Source of the DNA: Chloroflexota bacterium
GTDB taxonomy: Bacteria > Chloroflexota > UBA6077
Reading direction: 5' to 3'
DNA length: 6,986 bases
Assembly (NCBI GenBank): GCA_021786215.1
Contig: JAJYNT010000487.1
Location: 1-6,986, forward strand
The translations under genes were made by a program, and so were the position numbers. Each line of letters begins with the position of its first letter. Position 1 is the first letter of the stretch. Below are positions 1 to 5,842 of this stretch, one piece after another. The notes beneath the pieces are model-generated. The model ran no database searches. It was given only the letters and a program-made list of their open reading frames with translations, and was not told the origin of the DNA.

Positions 1-647
1 TGGTAAGGGCCAACATCAACGACCTGCTCGACCGCGCGGAAGACCCCGAGAAGATGATCAAGCAGTACATCCTGGACATGCAGAACCAGCTGATGCAGGT
101 GAAGACCCAGGTGGCCGCCTCCATCGCCGACGAGCAGAAGCTGTATCAGCACTATCTGCAGAATCAGGAGGAGGCAGACGACTGGCAGAAGAAGGCCGAG
201 CTGGCGGTAACCAAAGGCGAGGACGACCTAGCCAAGCAGGCCCTCCAACGGCACAACAGTTATCAGAGCACCGCGGATGGCTACAAGTCCCAGTACGAGG
301 AGCAGAAGCAGCAGGTCGAGGTACTCAAGGGCGCGCTGGAGAAGCTGGAGGCCAAGCTCGACGAGGCCGAGCGGAAGAAGGACCTGCTGATTGCCCGCAG
401 CCGGAGGGCCGAGGCGGAGCAGAGGATCCACGACACCATGGCCGGCATCGGCAAGGCGAGCGCGCTGGATGGCTTCGAGCGGATGGAGGAAAAGGTAGAG
501 GATAAGGAGGCCAGGGCGAAGGCCGCGGCCGAGCTGGACACCGACACTCTGGAGGACAAGTTCGCCGCCCTGGAGAAGAGCAGCGACGTGGATCAGCAGC
601 TCGATGAGCTGAAAGCGAAGCTGAAGAAGCCAGAGCAGGGTGCATAG
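1..647 (+). CDS. pspA: PspA/IM30 family protein (5' end missing)
   Basis: The reading frame is open from base 3 and ends at TAG 645-647, giving 214 visible residues. The first visible residues, VRANINDLLDRAEDPEKM, are the conserved N-terminal part of PspA/IM30 proteins, so only about ten residues (usually an amphipathic helix beginning MGLF/MSIF) lie outside the window. The rest is almost entirely charged, heptad-like alpha helix rich in Glu, Lys, Gln and Ala, as expected of the PspA coiled-coil hairpin. The end is KPEQGA. The family forms ESCRT-III-like oligomers on the inner face of the cytoplasmic membrane and protects it under envelope stress. The 214 visible residues plus the missing start give about the usual family length of 220-230. 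No psp regulator is visible. A terminator follows 36 bases after the stop, so this gene ends its transcription unit. Family assignment is strong; the exact role (stress PspA versus a Vipp1-like paralogue) is not decided. Confidence 0.93.
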   Translation, partial: VRANINDLLDRAEDPEKMIKQYILDMQNQLMQVKTQVAASIADEQKLYQHYLQNQEEADDWQKKAELAVTKGEDDLAKQALQRHNSYQSTADGYKSQYEEQKQQVEVLKGALEKLEAKLDEAERKKDLLIARSRRAEAEQRIHDTMAGIGKASALDGFERMEEKVEDKEARAKAAAELDTDTLEDKFAALEKSSDVDQQLDELKAKLKKPEQGA

Positions 648-683
648 GCAGGGCGCCGGGTTTCGGGCGCAAGGACATTAGAT

Positions 684-718
684 GGGAGGTGGTGGCTGGG
701 TGTCCACCACCCCCTTTT
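684..718 (+). terminator. Intrinsic terminator after pspA
   Basis: Bases 688-695 (GGTGGTGG) pair with 704-711 (CCACCACC) around an 8-nt loop. After one A-C mismatch the stem is extended by two G-C pairs and a G-T wobble (684-686 with 713-715). TTTT follows at 715-718, with more T at 721-723. A GC-rich stem followed by a T tract on the + strand, 36 bases after the pspA stop, is the classical layout of a Rho-independent terminator. Confidence 0.72.
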
Positions 719-819
719 CATTTGCTTGCGGGGGCCTCGATTCGTCACCAGCGCTCTACAGAGCTGGAGCGCCGTCCCGGGTGCCGCGCACATTTCAGGG
801 CGAAGCCTGGCGAAGGTCC

Positions 820-902
820 GTAGGAGCTGGCTCCTGCCAGCGATACCGCAGGCTACCGAACCTCCGTCACCAGCTCTGTCGCCAGCGGGAGCTGGCTCCT
901 AC
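820..902. repeat. REP-like doublet (REPIN-like), two inverted 24-nt units
   Basis: Unit 1 (820-843, GTAGGAGCTGGCTCCTGCCAGCGA with its ends GTAGGAG and GCGA) and unit 2 (879-902, read on the - strand) match at 19 of 24 positions. Each unit folds into a 6-bp stem with a 4-nt loop: GCTGGC/GCCAGC with loop TCCT in unit 1, GCCAGC/GCTGGC with loop TCCC in unit 2. Four of the five differences are two compensatory base-pair swaps inside the stem, so the structure is kept while the sequence changes. The units face each other across 35 bases. The GTAGGAGC head followed by a variable stem and GCGA tail resembles the REP sequences known from Pseudomonas, which are mobilised by RAYT (TnpA_REP) transposases. 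No RAYT gene is in the window. Confidence 0.7.
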
Positions 903-1070
903 GCATGCCCCGCTCCCGGAACCCTGCGCCACACCCCGCCGTCCCAATACGCGGGTGCGGACATGCGTTGATGTGATAGACTCACGCAAGATGATCGGTA
1001 TCGTCGCTCCGGGAATGGACGTTGCGCAAAGTGGACAATTCCGGAGATAGATGTCGTTGCGATTGGACAG

Positions 1071-1775
1071 GTGGCCTTGAGAACTATCATCGTGGTGCCC
1101 ACCTACAACGAGCGTGAGAACCTCCCGGAGCTGATCCGGCGGCTGGAACCGCTCAACCTGGGTCTCCATCTCCTGATAGTGGATGACAACTCCCCCGACG
1201 GGACCGGTGATCTCGCCGAGGAGCTGGCTGCCGAGCGGCCCTGGCTGCAGGTGCTCCATCGACCCGGCAAGACTGGGCTGGGCACCGCCTACCTGCAGGG
1301 CTTTCGCACGGCCCTGAGGCAGGGTTACGAGGCAATCGGCGAGATGGATGCGGACCTCTCCCACAATCCTGACTACCTTCCGGCAATGCTGCAGGCCCTG
1401 GAGGAAGCCGACCTGGTGCTCGGCTCGCGCTACGCCCGGGGAGGGGGCACACTGAACTGGGGCCTCTTTCGGCGGATAGTCAGCCGGGGCGGAAGCCTTT
1501 ACTCCCAGTTGATGTTAGGGGTGAGCGTCCACGACCTGACCGGTGGCTTCAAACTGTTCCGGCGCGAGCTGCTGGAGGGTCTGGATCTTGACACGATCCG
1601 CTCAAACGGTTATTCCTTCCAGATCGAGATGACCTATCGAGCCCTCCGCCGCGGCTTCAGGGTCGTGGAGGTGCCCATAATCTTCGAGGATCGAAGGGTG
1701 GGGAAGTCCAAACTCTCCCGTCAGGTGGTCATCGAGGCGATGCTGATGGTTCCCAGGTTGAGGCTGGGCGGCTAG
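1071..1775 (+). CDS. Polyprenol monophosphomannose synthase-like glycosyltransferase (GT2, DPM1-like)
   Basis: This 234-residue protein is a GT-A fold family 2 glycosyltransferase, probably transferring a sugar, classically mannose from GDP-mannose, to a polyprenyl phosphate at the inner membrane face. Visible motifs are VVPTYNERENL (8-18), the nucleotide-binding VDDNSPDGT (37-45), the metal/nucleotide DAD (93-95) within GEMDADLSHNP, DLVLGSRY (114-121), LTGGFKLFRR (156-165) and FEDRRVGKSKLS (205-216). These are the hallmarks of DPM1/Ppm1-like enzymes. The C-terminal transmembrane or GtrA-like domain of longer relatives is absent, so it is the short soluble type. The GTG at 1071 is preceded by GGACAG directly abutting it, a poor spacing; TTG at 1077 in the same frame would use ACAGG upstream and is an alternative start. 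The TAG stop overlaps the RBS of the next gene, so the peptidase gene is in the same operon. Donor and acceptor specificity are inferred from family only. Confidence 0.88.
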   Translation: MALRTIIVVPTYNERENLPELIRRLEPLNLGLHLLIVDDNSPDGTGDLAEELAAERPWLQVLHRPGKTGLGTAYLQGFRTALRQGYEAIGEMDADLSHNPDYLPAMLQALEEADLVLGSRYARGGGTLNWGLFRRIVSRGGSLYSQLMLGVSVHDLTGGFKLFRRELLEGLDLDTIRSNGYSFQIEMTYRALRRGFRVVEVPIIFEDRRVGKSKLSRQVVIEAMLMVPRLRLGG

Positions 1776-1778
1776 GAG
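1774..1778 (+). promoter_or_regulatory. RBS of the M1 peptidase gene
   Basis: AGGAG lies six bases before ATG 1785 and overlaps the TAG stop of the GT2 gene (1773-1775). This fixes the start of the peptidase gene and implies translational coupling. Confidence 0.8.
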
Positions 1779-1784
1779 TCTTAC

Positions 1785-3710
1785 ATGCGCTGCGCCTCGA
1801 ACCCGCGGGGGTCTTTTCTTTTCCTTTGCCTCGCGCTCCTGGTGGCTACCCTCGTAGGGGTCCGTCCCGCCACGGCATCAGCGGAAACGCTGCCCCACTA
1901 CGACATCCGGCTGTCGCTGAACTTCTCCACGGCTACCCTGGACGCAGTGCAGAAGACGACGCTGCGAAACAACACCGGGGTTGAGCTATCGGAGCTGGTG
2001 TTCCAGGTAACGCCGGCCTACTTCAAAGCCTTCTCCCTCCATTCGGCCGCTGTCGACGGGAAGAACGTTTCCGCCTCCATGGACGGAACGGTGCTTACCC
2101 TGAAGCTGAACTCCCCCCTCGGCGCGGGCACCTCCACGGAGGTCGAGCTTCGATACACCGTGAAGGTCCCCGGTGTGGGAGGACGGTTCGGCCGTGGCAA
2201 CGGCGTCATCGCCCTGGGCAACTGGTTCCCCGTGCTATCGGCGTACAGCAACGGATGGGACCGTCACCAGTATGTCGACGTGGGGGACGCCTTCTACACC
2301 GAGGTAGCGAACTTCGACGTGACCGTCGACAGCGACGTTCCGGTTGTCATAGCGGCGAGCGGGTCCTCTACCACACAGGAGGGTACCCACCACAGCTTCC
2401 ACGCCGAGGGGCTCAGGGACTTCGCCATGGCCATATCGGACAGATACCAAACGCGCAGCCAAGAGGTGGACGGCATTCAGGTCACAGCCTACGCACCCAG
2501 CGCGGCGCACGCGGCGATCTATCTCTCCGAGGCCGTCAAGACCCTCCACTGGTACTCCACCCATCTGGTACCCTACCCGTATACAACCTTCAGCGTCGCC
2601 GAGGTTTCCTCCGCGAGCAACCTGCCAACCGCCCAGGAGTATCCCGCGCTGATCATGGTTTACCCGGCTCTGGGGGCGGATGGTGGCGGGACCGGCTCCT
2701 ACTCCGAGTACACGGTAGCTCACGAGGTGGCGCACCAGTGGTTCTACTCCCTGGTGGGTGACGACCAGATTCACGATCCCTGGCTGGACGAGGCGATCGC
2801 ATCCTACATGGACCTGCTCTACTACAGGGATCAGGCCCCTCGATTCTTCGACTACTACATGGGCAGGACCGTATCGGGTTACCAGGCGAGGGTCGCCGCC
2901 GGCACCGACCTTCCGGTCAACACCACCATCTACGACTATCCCAACGACCTGCCCTACTTCGACATCGTCTATCGCAAGGGGACGATTTTCCTGGACAAGC
3001 TGCGGACGCTGATGGGAGAAGAGCAGTTCCTGAGCCTGATGCGGGACTACATTCGGACCTACGCCAACAAGGTGGCCTTTCCCAGGGCATTCCTGGATAT
3101 GGCCTACACGAGGGCCGGTCCGGCTCTACCGCCGCTGATCGCCCAGTACTTCAGTTACGGGGCCTTCGCCGGTGGGAAGGGCTATCAGCTGCAGGTCTCA
3201 TGGCCGAACAAGCTCACCTCATCGGGATCGGCCACCCTCAGCTACCAGGCCAGCTTCCCGGTGGCAGACGTGAAGGTCTGGCTGGACAACCGGCTGCTGT
3301 ATCATGGGACCGGGGGCCACCCCGTGAAGCTCTCCCTAACGGGGGTTGAGGAGGGGGAGTACGTCCTTAGGCTGGATCTGCTGAACAATCAGGGCGCCCT
3401 GTACCAGCGAGGAGAGCGCGCGAAGGTGGGTCCGCGTCCGGTGGCTACACCCACACCATCCGCATCGAAGGAGATGGAGACAGGAAGCGCGCTCGCTCAG
3501 AGAGAGAACAAAGCAGGAAGTTCCGCCGCTCAGGATGTGAATGGGCTCAACCCTACCCCTCACCCTGTGAACACGCCGGGGGGCACGTTCACGCCTCCCC
3601 CAAGGGGCGAGGGGCATAATTCCCTCTCCCTTTGGGAGAGGGTCAGGGTGAGGGTATTAAGCCTCCTCGACGATGCGATAAGAGGTCTCAATCTTCGCCG
3701 TCTTCCCTAG
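1785..3710 (+). CDS. Secreted M1-family zinc metallopeptidase (gluzincin)
   Basis: The 641-residue product starts with a signal peptide: Arg at 2 and 8, hydrophobic core 11-26, likely cleavage after ATASA (residue 33). A beta-rich N-terminal domain follows (about 36-220), then the peptidase domain. Zinc ligands are H313 and H317 of HEVAHQW plus E336 of WLDEA, exactly 18 residues after H317 as in M1; E314 is the general base. Y396 in YRKG corresponds to the transition-state tyrosine. The substrate-binding GAMEN-like motif is altered to TAQEYP (282-287), keeping the Glu (E285). A second beta-sandwich-like module (about 465-555) and a Pro/Thr/Ser-rich linker follow. It probably cleaves peptides outside the cytoplasm; whether it is a true aminopeptidase is uncertain because of the altered motif. 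Residues from about 590 are encoded by a palindromic intergenic repeat, and the last 17 codons run antisense into the osmC 3' end, so the natural C-terminus has probably been replaced. Confidence 0.88.
   Translation: MRCASNPRGSFLFLCLALLVATLVGVRPATASAETLPHYDIRLSLNFSTATLDAVQKTTLRNNTGVELSELVFQVTPAYFKAFSLHSAAVDGKNVSASMDGTVLTLKLNSPLGAGTSTEVELRYTVKVPGVGGRFGRGNGVIALGNWFPVLSAYSNGWDRHQYVDVGDAFYTEVANFDVTVDSDVPVVIAASGSSTTQEGTHHSFHAEGLRDFAMAISDRYQTRSQEVDGIQVTAYAPSAAHAAIYLSEAVKTLHWYSTHLVPYPYTTFSVAEVSSASNLPTAQEYPALIMVYPALGADGGGTGSYSEYTVAHEVAHQWFYSLVGDDQIHDPWLDEAIASYMDLLYYRDQAPRFFDYYMGRTVSGYQARVAAGTDLPVNTTIYDYPNDLPYFDIVYRKGTIFLDKLRTLMGEEQFLSLMRDYIRTYANKVAFPRAFLDMAYTRAGPALPPLIAQYFSYGAFAGGKGYQLQVSWPNKLTSSGSATLSYQASFPVADVKVWLDNRLLYHGTGGHPVKLSLTGVEEGEYVLRLDLLNNQGALYQRGERAKVGPRPVATPTPSASKEMETGSALAQRENKAGSSAAQDVNGLNPTPHPVNTPGGTFTPPPRGEGHNSLSLWERVRVRVLSLLDDAIRGLNLRRLP
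3551..3654. repeat. Composite palindromic intergenic repeat at the convergent gene junction
   Basis: The element is bounded by an 11-bp inverted repeat: CCCTCACCCTG at 3557-3567 and CAGGGTGAGGG at 3644-3654. Inside are a perfect 9-bp hairpin, CCCTCTCCC 3622-3630 with GGGAGAGGG 3634-3642 around loop TTT, a CCCC/GGGG dyad (3598-3601 with 3604-3607), and GTGAAC 3567-3572 with GTTCAC 3587-3592. Such CCCTCTCCCTTTGGGAGAGGG-type sequences recur between genes in many unrelated bacterial genomes. The element sits where the M1 gene (+) and osmC (-) converge and could act as a bidirectional transcription stop, though neither side has a good T tract. It is translated in the M1 frame as a Pro-rich stretch ending LSLWERVRVRV. 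Confidence 0.75.
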
Positions 3711-4076
3711 CATGGCGGACGCGGAGCAGTATTTCTCCTCGGAGAGCTGGATGGCTCGCTTCAGGGCGTCCTCGGACAGGTTGCGGCCGCGAACGATGTA
3801 CTCGACCCGGATGTGGGTGTACACCTTGGGGTCTTGCTCGGCCCTATCACCGTTGACCACCACGTCGAAGCCCGTGACATCCTGTCGCGATTTCCTCATG
3901 ATGGAGATGACGTCGAGACCCGTGCAGCCAGCCAGGCCGGCCAGCAATAGCTCCATCGGGCGGGCCCCGCGGCCCTCGCCGCCCTGATCCGGCGACGCAT
4001 CGATCTCAAGCCTGTATCCCGATCCCACACTGACGTCAAAGTGCATGCCCCCGGTCAGGGTTGCCTTGGCTTCCAT
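3657..4076 (-). CDS. OsmC/Ohr family protein (YhfA-like)
   Basis: The 139-residue protein has the two conserved cysteines of the OsmC/Ohr superfamily: C51 in LAGLAGCTGLDV, and C117 in EEKYCSASAML at the start of the C-terminal part. PMELLLAGLAGC is the central-helix signature, and VYTHIRVEYIVRG followed by LSEDALKRAIQLSEEKYC is typical of the YhfA-like subgroup. Members reduce organic hydroperoxides through the Cys pair, or bind fatty acyl or other hydrophobic ligands; the true substrate here is unknown. Length matches the usual 135-145 residues. The ATG at 4074-4076 is preceded by GGAGGT with 9-nt spacing. It is the last gene of the leftward cluster, 94 bases after thioredoxin reductase, and its stop (TAA, 3657-3659) lies two bases from a palindromic repeat and within the overlapping convergent M1 frame. 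Dithiol recycling by the neighbouring thioredoxin system is plausible but inferred. Confidence 0.88.
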   Translation of the reverse strand: MEAKATLTGGMHFDVSVGSGYRLEIDASPDQGGEGRGARPMELLLAGLAGCTGLDVISIMRKSRQDVTGFDVVVNGDRAEQDPKVYTHIRVEYIVRGRNLSEDALKRAIQLSEEKYCSASAMLGKTAKIETSYRIVEEA

Positions 4077-4085
4077 GACGACGAG

Positions 4086-4091
4086 ACCTCC
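4086..4091 (-). promoter_or_regulatory. RBS of the OsmC-like gene
   Basis: ACCTCC on the + strand reads GGAGGT on the - strand, nine bases before the ATG at 4076. It supports this start. Confidence 0.75.
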
Positions 4092-4110
4092 AAGTCCAAT
4101 TCGCAGCAGA

Positions 4111-4128
4111 GGCGACCCTTGGGTCGCC
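4111..4128. repeat. Perfect palindromic hairpin between trxB and osmC
   Basis: GGCGACCC (4111-4118) and GGGTCGCC (4121-4128) are exact inverted repeats separated by TT, or a 7-bp stem with a CTTG loop. It lies in the 94-base gap between the trxB stop and the osmC start. Without a T tract on the - strand it is not a clear terminator; it could attenuate read-through, stabilise the upstream mRNA, or be a small dispersed palindrome. A second imperfect stem (GCTGGCCGGC 4155-4164 with GCCGACCAGC 4174-4183) spans the trxB stop codon. Confidence 0.55.
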
Positions 4129-4170
4129 CCCCGTCACAAGGTGTTCCGTTTGCCGCTGGCCGGCCGATAG

Positions 4171-5127
4171 CTAGCCGACCAGCTGGGCGTCCCGGCTCTC
4201 GACTTCCCCTTCGTCCACCAGCGATTCGATGTAGTGCTGAGCGGCGAGAGCGGCGGTGGTGCCGTCGCCGACGGCGGTGGTGACCTGTCGGGTCAGCTGC
4301 GACCGGACGTCACCCGCGGCAAAGATCCCCTTGAGAGAGGTCTCCATGTGAGCATCGGTCACCAGATGGCCCTGCTTGTCGCGCTCCACGGGCCCGTGGA
4401 ACATCTCGGTGTTGGGCACGAAGCCGACGAAGACGAAGACACCGCCGACCTCCAGCTTCTCGGGCTGCCCGTTGTGCAACAGCGACAGGGACTCCACCTG
4501 ATCGCTGCCATTGATCTGCTCCACCGTCGCGTTCAGGATGAACTCCATCTTCGGGTTGTTTCTGGCCTTCTCCTGGAGATCCGGGGCTGCCCGGAGCTCG
4601 GACCTGCGGTGGATAAGGTACACCTTGCTGGCGAAGCGAGTGAGGTACATTCCCTCCTCAACCGCAGCGTCGCCACCTCCTACCACAGCGATTACCTGGT
4701 TCTGAAAGAAAGCGCCATCGCAAACCGCGCAGTAGGAGACACCTCGCCCGGCGAACTCCTCCTCACCCGGAATCCCCAGCTTTCGAGGCTCGCCTCCGGC
4801 GGTCACGATGACTGCCTTGGCCAGGTACTCCTTTCCATCGGAGGTGTGGACGACCTTACGGTTACCATGAGGTCTGATGGTGGTCGCCTCTTCCATCACT
4901 ATCTTGAGGCCGAACTTCTTGGCCTGCTTCTCCATCCGCTCGGCCAGATCCGGGCCGGAGATGCTCTCGAACCCGGGATAGTCCTCGATCTTCTCGGTGT
5001 TGAGCATCTGGCCTCCCGGCCACTTCCTCTCCAGCAATACTGCCTTCATCTTGGCTCTAGCTGAATAGAGGCCAGCGGTAAGGCCAGCGGGTCCACCCCC
5101 GATGATTACCACATCGTACTCTTCCAT
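4171..5127 (-). CDS. trxB: Thioredoxin reductase (NADPH)
   Basis: This 318-residue flavoprotein passes electrons from NADPH through FAD and a CxxC pair to thioredoxin. Order of motifs: FAD-binding IIGGGPAGLTAGLY (8-21); GGQMLNTEKIEDYPG (38-52); the redox-active C133-A-V-C136-D; the second Rossmann motif VVGGGDAAVEE (148-158); HRRSELRA (173-180), whose basic residues recognise the 2'-phosphate of NADPH; and the FAD-binding GIFAAGDVR (267-275). The NADPH-type motifs argue against a ferredoxin- or flavin-linked variant. Length is usual for bacterial TrxB (310-325). I chose ATG 5127 because GGAGGT lies 10 bases upstream; the in-frame GTG at 5151 would add eight residues, lies upstream of that RBS and is less likely. 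It follows the ferredoxin-like gene by 138 bases and precedes osmC by 94, so all may share a transcript. Its thioredoxin partner is not obvious in the window, except possibly the Trx-fold protein at 6266-6619. Confidence 0.95.
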   Translation of the reverse strand: MEEYDVVIIGGGPAGLTAGLYSARAKMKAVLLERKWPGGQMLNTEKIEDYPGFESISGPDLAERMEKQAKKFGLKIVMEEATTIRPHGNRKVVHTSDGKEYLAKAVIVTAGGEPRKLGIPGEEEFAGRGVSYCAVCDGAFFQNQVIAVVGGGDAAVEEGMYLTRFASKVYLIHRRSELRAAPDLQEKARNNPKMEFILNATVEQINGSDQVESLSLLHNGQPEKLEVGGVFVFVGFVPNTEMFHGPVERDKQGHLVTDAHMETSLKGIFAAGDVRSQLTRQVTTAVGDGTTAALAAQHYIESLVDEGEVESRDAQLVG

Positions 5128-5137
5128 AAAGACAATA

Positions 5138-5143
5138 ACCTCC
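5138..5143 (-). promoter_or_regulatory. RBS fixing the trxB start
   Basis: ACCTCC on the + strand is GGAGGT on the - strand, ten bases before ATG 5127. It makes the ATG preferable to the upstream GTG at 5151. Confidence 0.7.
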
Positions 5144-5179
5144 CGCACCACGGCATTCCCGTGGGCACATTCTATAACA

Positions 5180-5193
5180 CCGAGATTTCTCGG
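5180..5193. promoter_or_regulatory. Small palindrome in the ferredoxin-trxB gap
   Basis: CCGAGATTTCTCGG is a 6-bp inverted repeat (CCGAGA/TCTCGG) with a 2-base centre. It lies 53 bases upstream of the trxB start. On the - strand the adjacent bases read TGTTATAGAAT, which contains the -10-like TAGAAT, but no matching -35 box was found. The site may be an operator or just a hairpin in a polycistronic message. Another dyad, CCTGGA 5219-5224 with TCCAGG 5233-5238, lies between it and the ferredoxin stop. Confidence 0.3.
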
Positions 5194-5265
5194 ACTAGTC
5201 GTTCGCCGGACACCGAGACCTGGAGCTAATGGTCCAGGCCGATGGGCACGAAGGCTCGCTGGAGC

Positions 5266-5469
5266 TCAGTTCACCAGCTTGATGGCCTTGGCGGGGCAGT
5301 TGTCCACGCACTTCGAGCAGGCCCGGCAGCGGGACCAGTCCAGGAGAGGCATCTCGTGTGGCTCATCCTGGTATATGGCCCGCACGGCGCAGAGCCGCCG
5401 AACGGAACAGACTCCCTCCGGACAGAGGTCCGGATTGCATCGATCGGGGTCCAGCAGCGCCTTAGACAT
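5266..5469 (-). CDS. Small 8-Cys ferredoxin-like Fe-S protein
   Basis: The protein is 67 residues from ATG 5469 (MSKALLDPD...). The C-terminal half has a canonical [4Fe-4S] motif, C48-x2-C51-x2-C54-x3-C58-P. The N-terminal half has four more cysteines with atypical spacing, C11-x4-C16-x4-C21-x5-C27, within DRCNPDLCPEGVC. The D-x-C-x-P-x-x-C start recalls the N-terminal RLI metal-binding domain of ABCE1 (RNase L inhibitor) rather than a normal bacterial 2[4Fe-4S] ferredoxin. It probably carries two Fe-S clusters and moves electrons in the cytoplasm. The start is supported by AAGGG eight bases upstream (5478-5482) and by an ATGTCTAA overlap with the preceding coiled-coil gene, which suggests coupled translation. 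Upstream in-frame codons (MRSSRRRVAA) overlap that gene in another frame and are unlikely to be used. The electron donor and acceptor are unknown; trxB downstream has NADPH motifs and does not require it. Confidence 0.8.
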   Translation of the reverse strand: MSKALLDPDRCNPDLCPEGVCSVRRLCAVRAIYQDEPHEMPLLDWSRCRACSKCVDNCPAKAIKLVN

Positions 5470-5632
5470 CGCCGCTACCCTTCTCCTTGAGCTCCGCACG
5501 CAGACTTGCTATCTCGTCCTCCAGATCCTCTATCTCCAGCAGCATGGCAGGACGCACCGAATGCGCCGGCATGCGGCTCTTGAGATCGGCCAGCTTGGCC
5601 TTCAACTGCTGGAGTCGTTCGTTATCGTCCAT
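5462..5632 (-). CDS. Small coiled-coil protein co-translated with the ferredoxin-like protein
   Basis: ATG 5632 to TAA 5462 encodes 56 residues: MDDNERLQQLKAKLADLKSR, then the short break MPAHSVRPAM, then LLEIEDLEDEIASLRAELKE. Two strongly helical, heptad-like segments flanking a Pro-containing turn predict a helical hairpin or dimeric coiled coil. There is no signal peptide, no membrane segment and no cysteine. GGAGAG (5642-5647 read on the - strand) sits nine bases before the ATG, a good RBS. Its last eight bases overlap the start of the ferredoxin-like gene (ATGTCTAA), so the two proteins are probably made together and may interact. The PAHSVRPAM turn looks like a conserved family core but I cannot assign a name or function. 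It is the first gene of the leftward cluster. Confidence 0.72.
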   Translation of the reverse strand: MDDNERLQQLKAKLADLKSRMPAHSVRPAMLLEIEDLEDEIASLRAELKEKGSGDV

Positions 5633-5728
5633 GCTATACTACTCTCCGATCATCGGCTTTCGGCCTAAAGCCATCAGCGGCAGTTAGAGCCAGTAGAGAG
5701 GAGTGAGTCTCATACTCAGGCCTCGAAC

Positions 5729-5754
5729 CAACCCCGATCGAGAACGAGGGGTTG
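5729..5754. promoter_or_regulatory. 7-bp inverted repeat in the divergent promoter region
   Basis: CAACCCC (5729-5735) and GGGGTTG (5748-5754) are perfect inverted repeats around a 12-base centre. The site lies 20 bases upstream of the -35 box of the rightward promoter and between the two divergent transcription units. A smaller dyad, TGAGT 5704-5708 with ACTCA 5714-5718, and GGCTTT 5655-5660 with AAAGCC 5667-5672 in the leader of the leftward unit, lie nearby. The position fits an operator for a regulator controlling both directions, but no known consensus is recognised. Confidence 0.35.
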
Positions 5755-5773
5755 AGGGCCGGCCGTCGACGCC

Positions 5774-5802
5774 TTGACGGATATACCCCCCTACCGTATA
5801 TT
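5774..5802 (+). promoter_or_regulatory. Sigma70-type promoter for the CoA-binding / Trx-fold operon
   Basis: TTGACG (5774-5779), a 17-base spacer, then TATATT (5797-5802): each hexamer matches five of six consensus bases and the spacing is ideal. Transcription would start near 5809-5811, leaving a leader of about 38 bases before GTG 5848. The leader contains a small hairpin, GTTGA 5818-5822 with TCAAC 5828-5832, directly before the RBS. Confidence 0.72.
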
Positions 5803-5837
5803 ACGATACTGTCGAGAGTTGATCCTGTCAACTCCTT

Positions 5838-5842
5838 GGAGG
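5838..5842 (+). promoter_or_regulatory. RBS of the CoA-binding protein gene
   Basis: GGAGG lies five bases before GTG 5848. Together with the promoter at 5774-5802 it rules out the in-frame start at 5752, which lies upstream of the promoter. Confidence 0.7.

Larger units (their letters stand above)
648..1070. other. Gene-free interval between pspA and the GT2 gene
   Basis: About 420 bases with no convincing gene. It holds the pspA terminator (684-718), a pair of inverted REP-like units (820-843 and 879-902) and smaller dyads: GCGCTC 751-756 with GAGCGC 767-772, and GTGA 973-976 with TCAC 982-985. The decamer CGTCACCAGC occurs at 744-753 and 865-874, hinting at a further decayed repeat copy. 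Longer reading frames crossing the interval have no family-like sequence and are broken up by the palindromes. I could not find a convincing -35/-10 pair for the downstream GT2 gene; TTGATG at 968-973 has no good partner 17 bases on. Confidence 0.6.

Noticed and set aside
4234..5064. Long + strand open frame opposite trxB (276 codons)
   Set aside because: It is antisense to a clear trxB with all motifs; the translated sequence has no recognisable domain and reflects GC-rich codon bias.
4171..5127. Ferredoxin- or flavin-dependent thioredoxin reductase variant, suggested by the neighbouring ferredoxin
   Set aside because: Both the GGGDAA Rossmann motif and the HRRSELRA 2'-phosphate-binding motif are intact, which indicates an ordinary NADPH enzyme.
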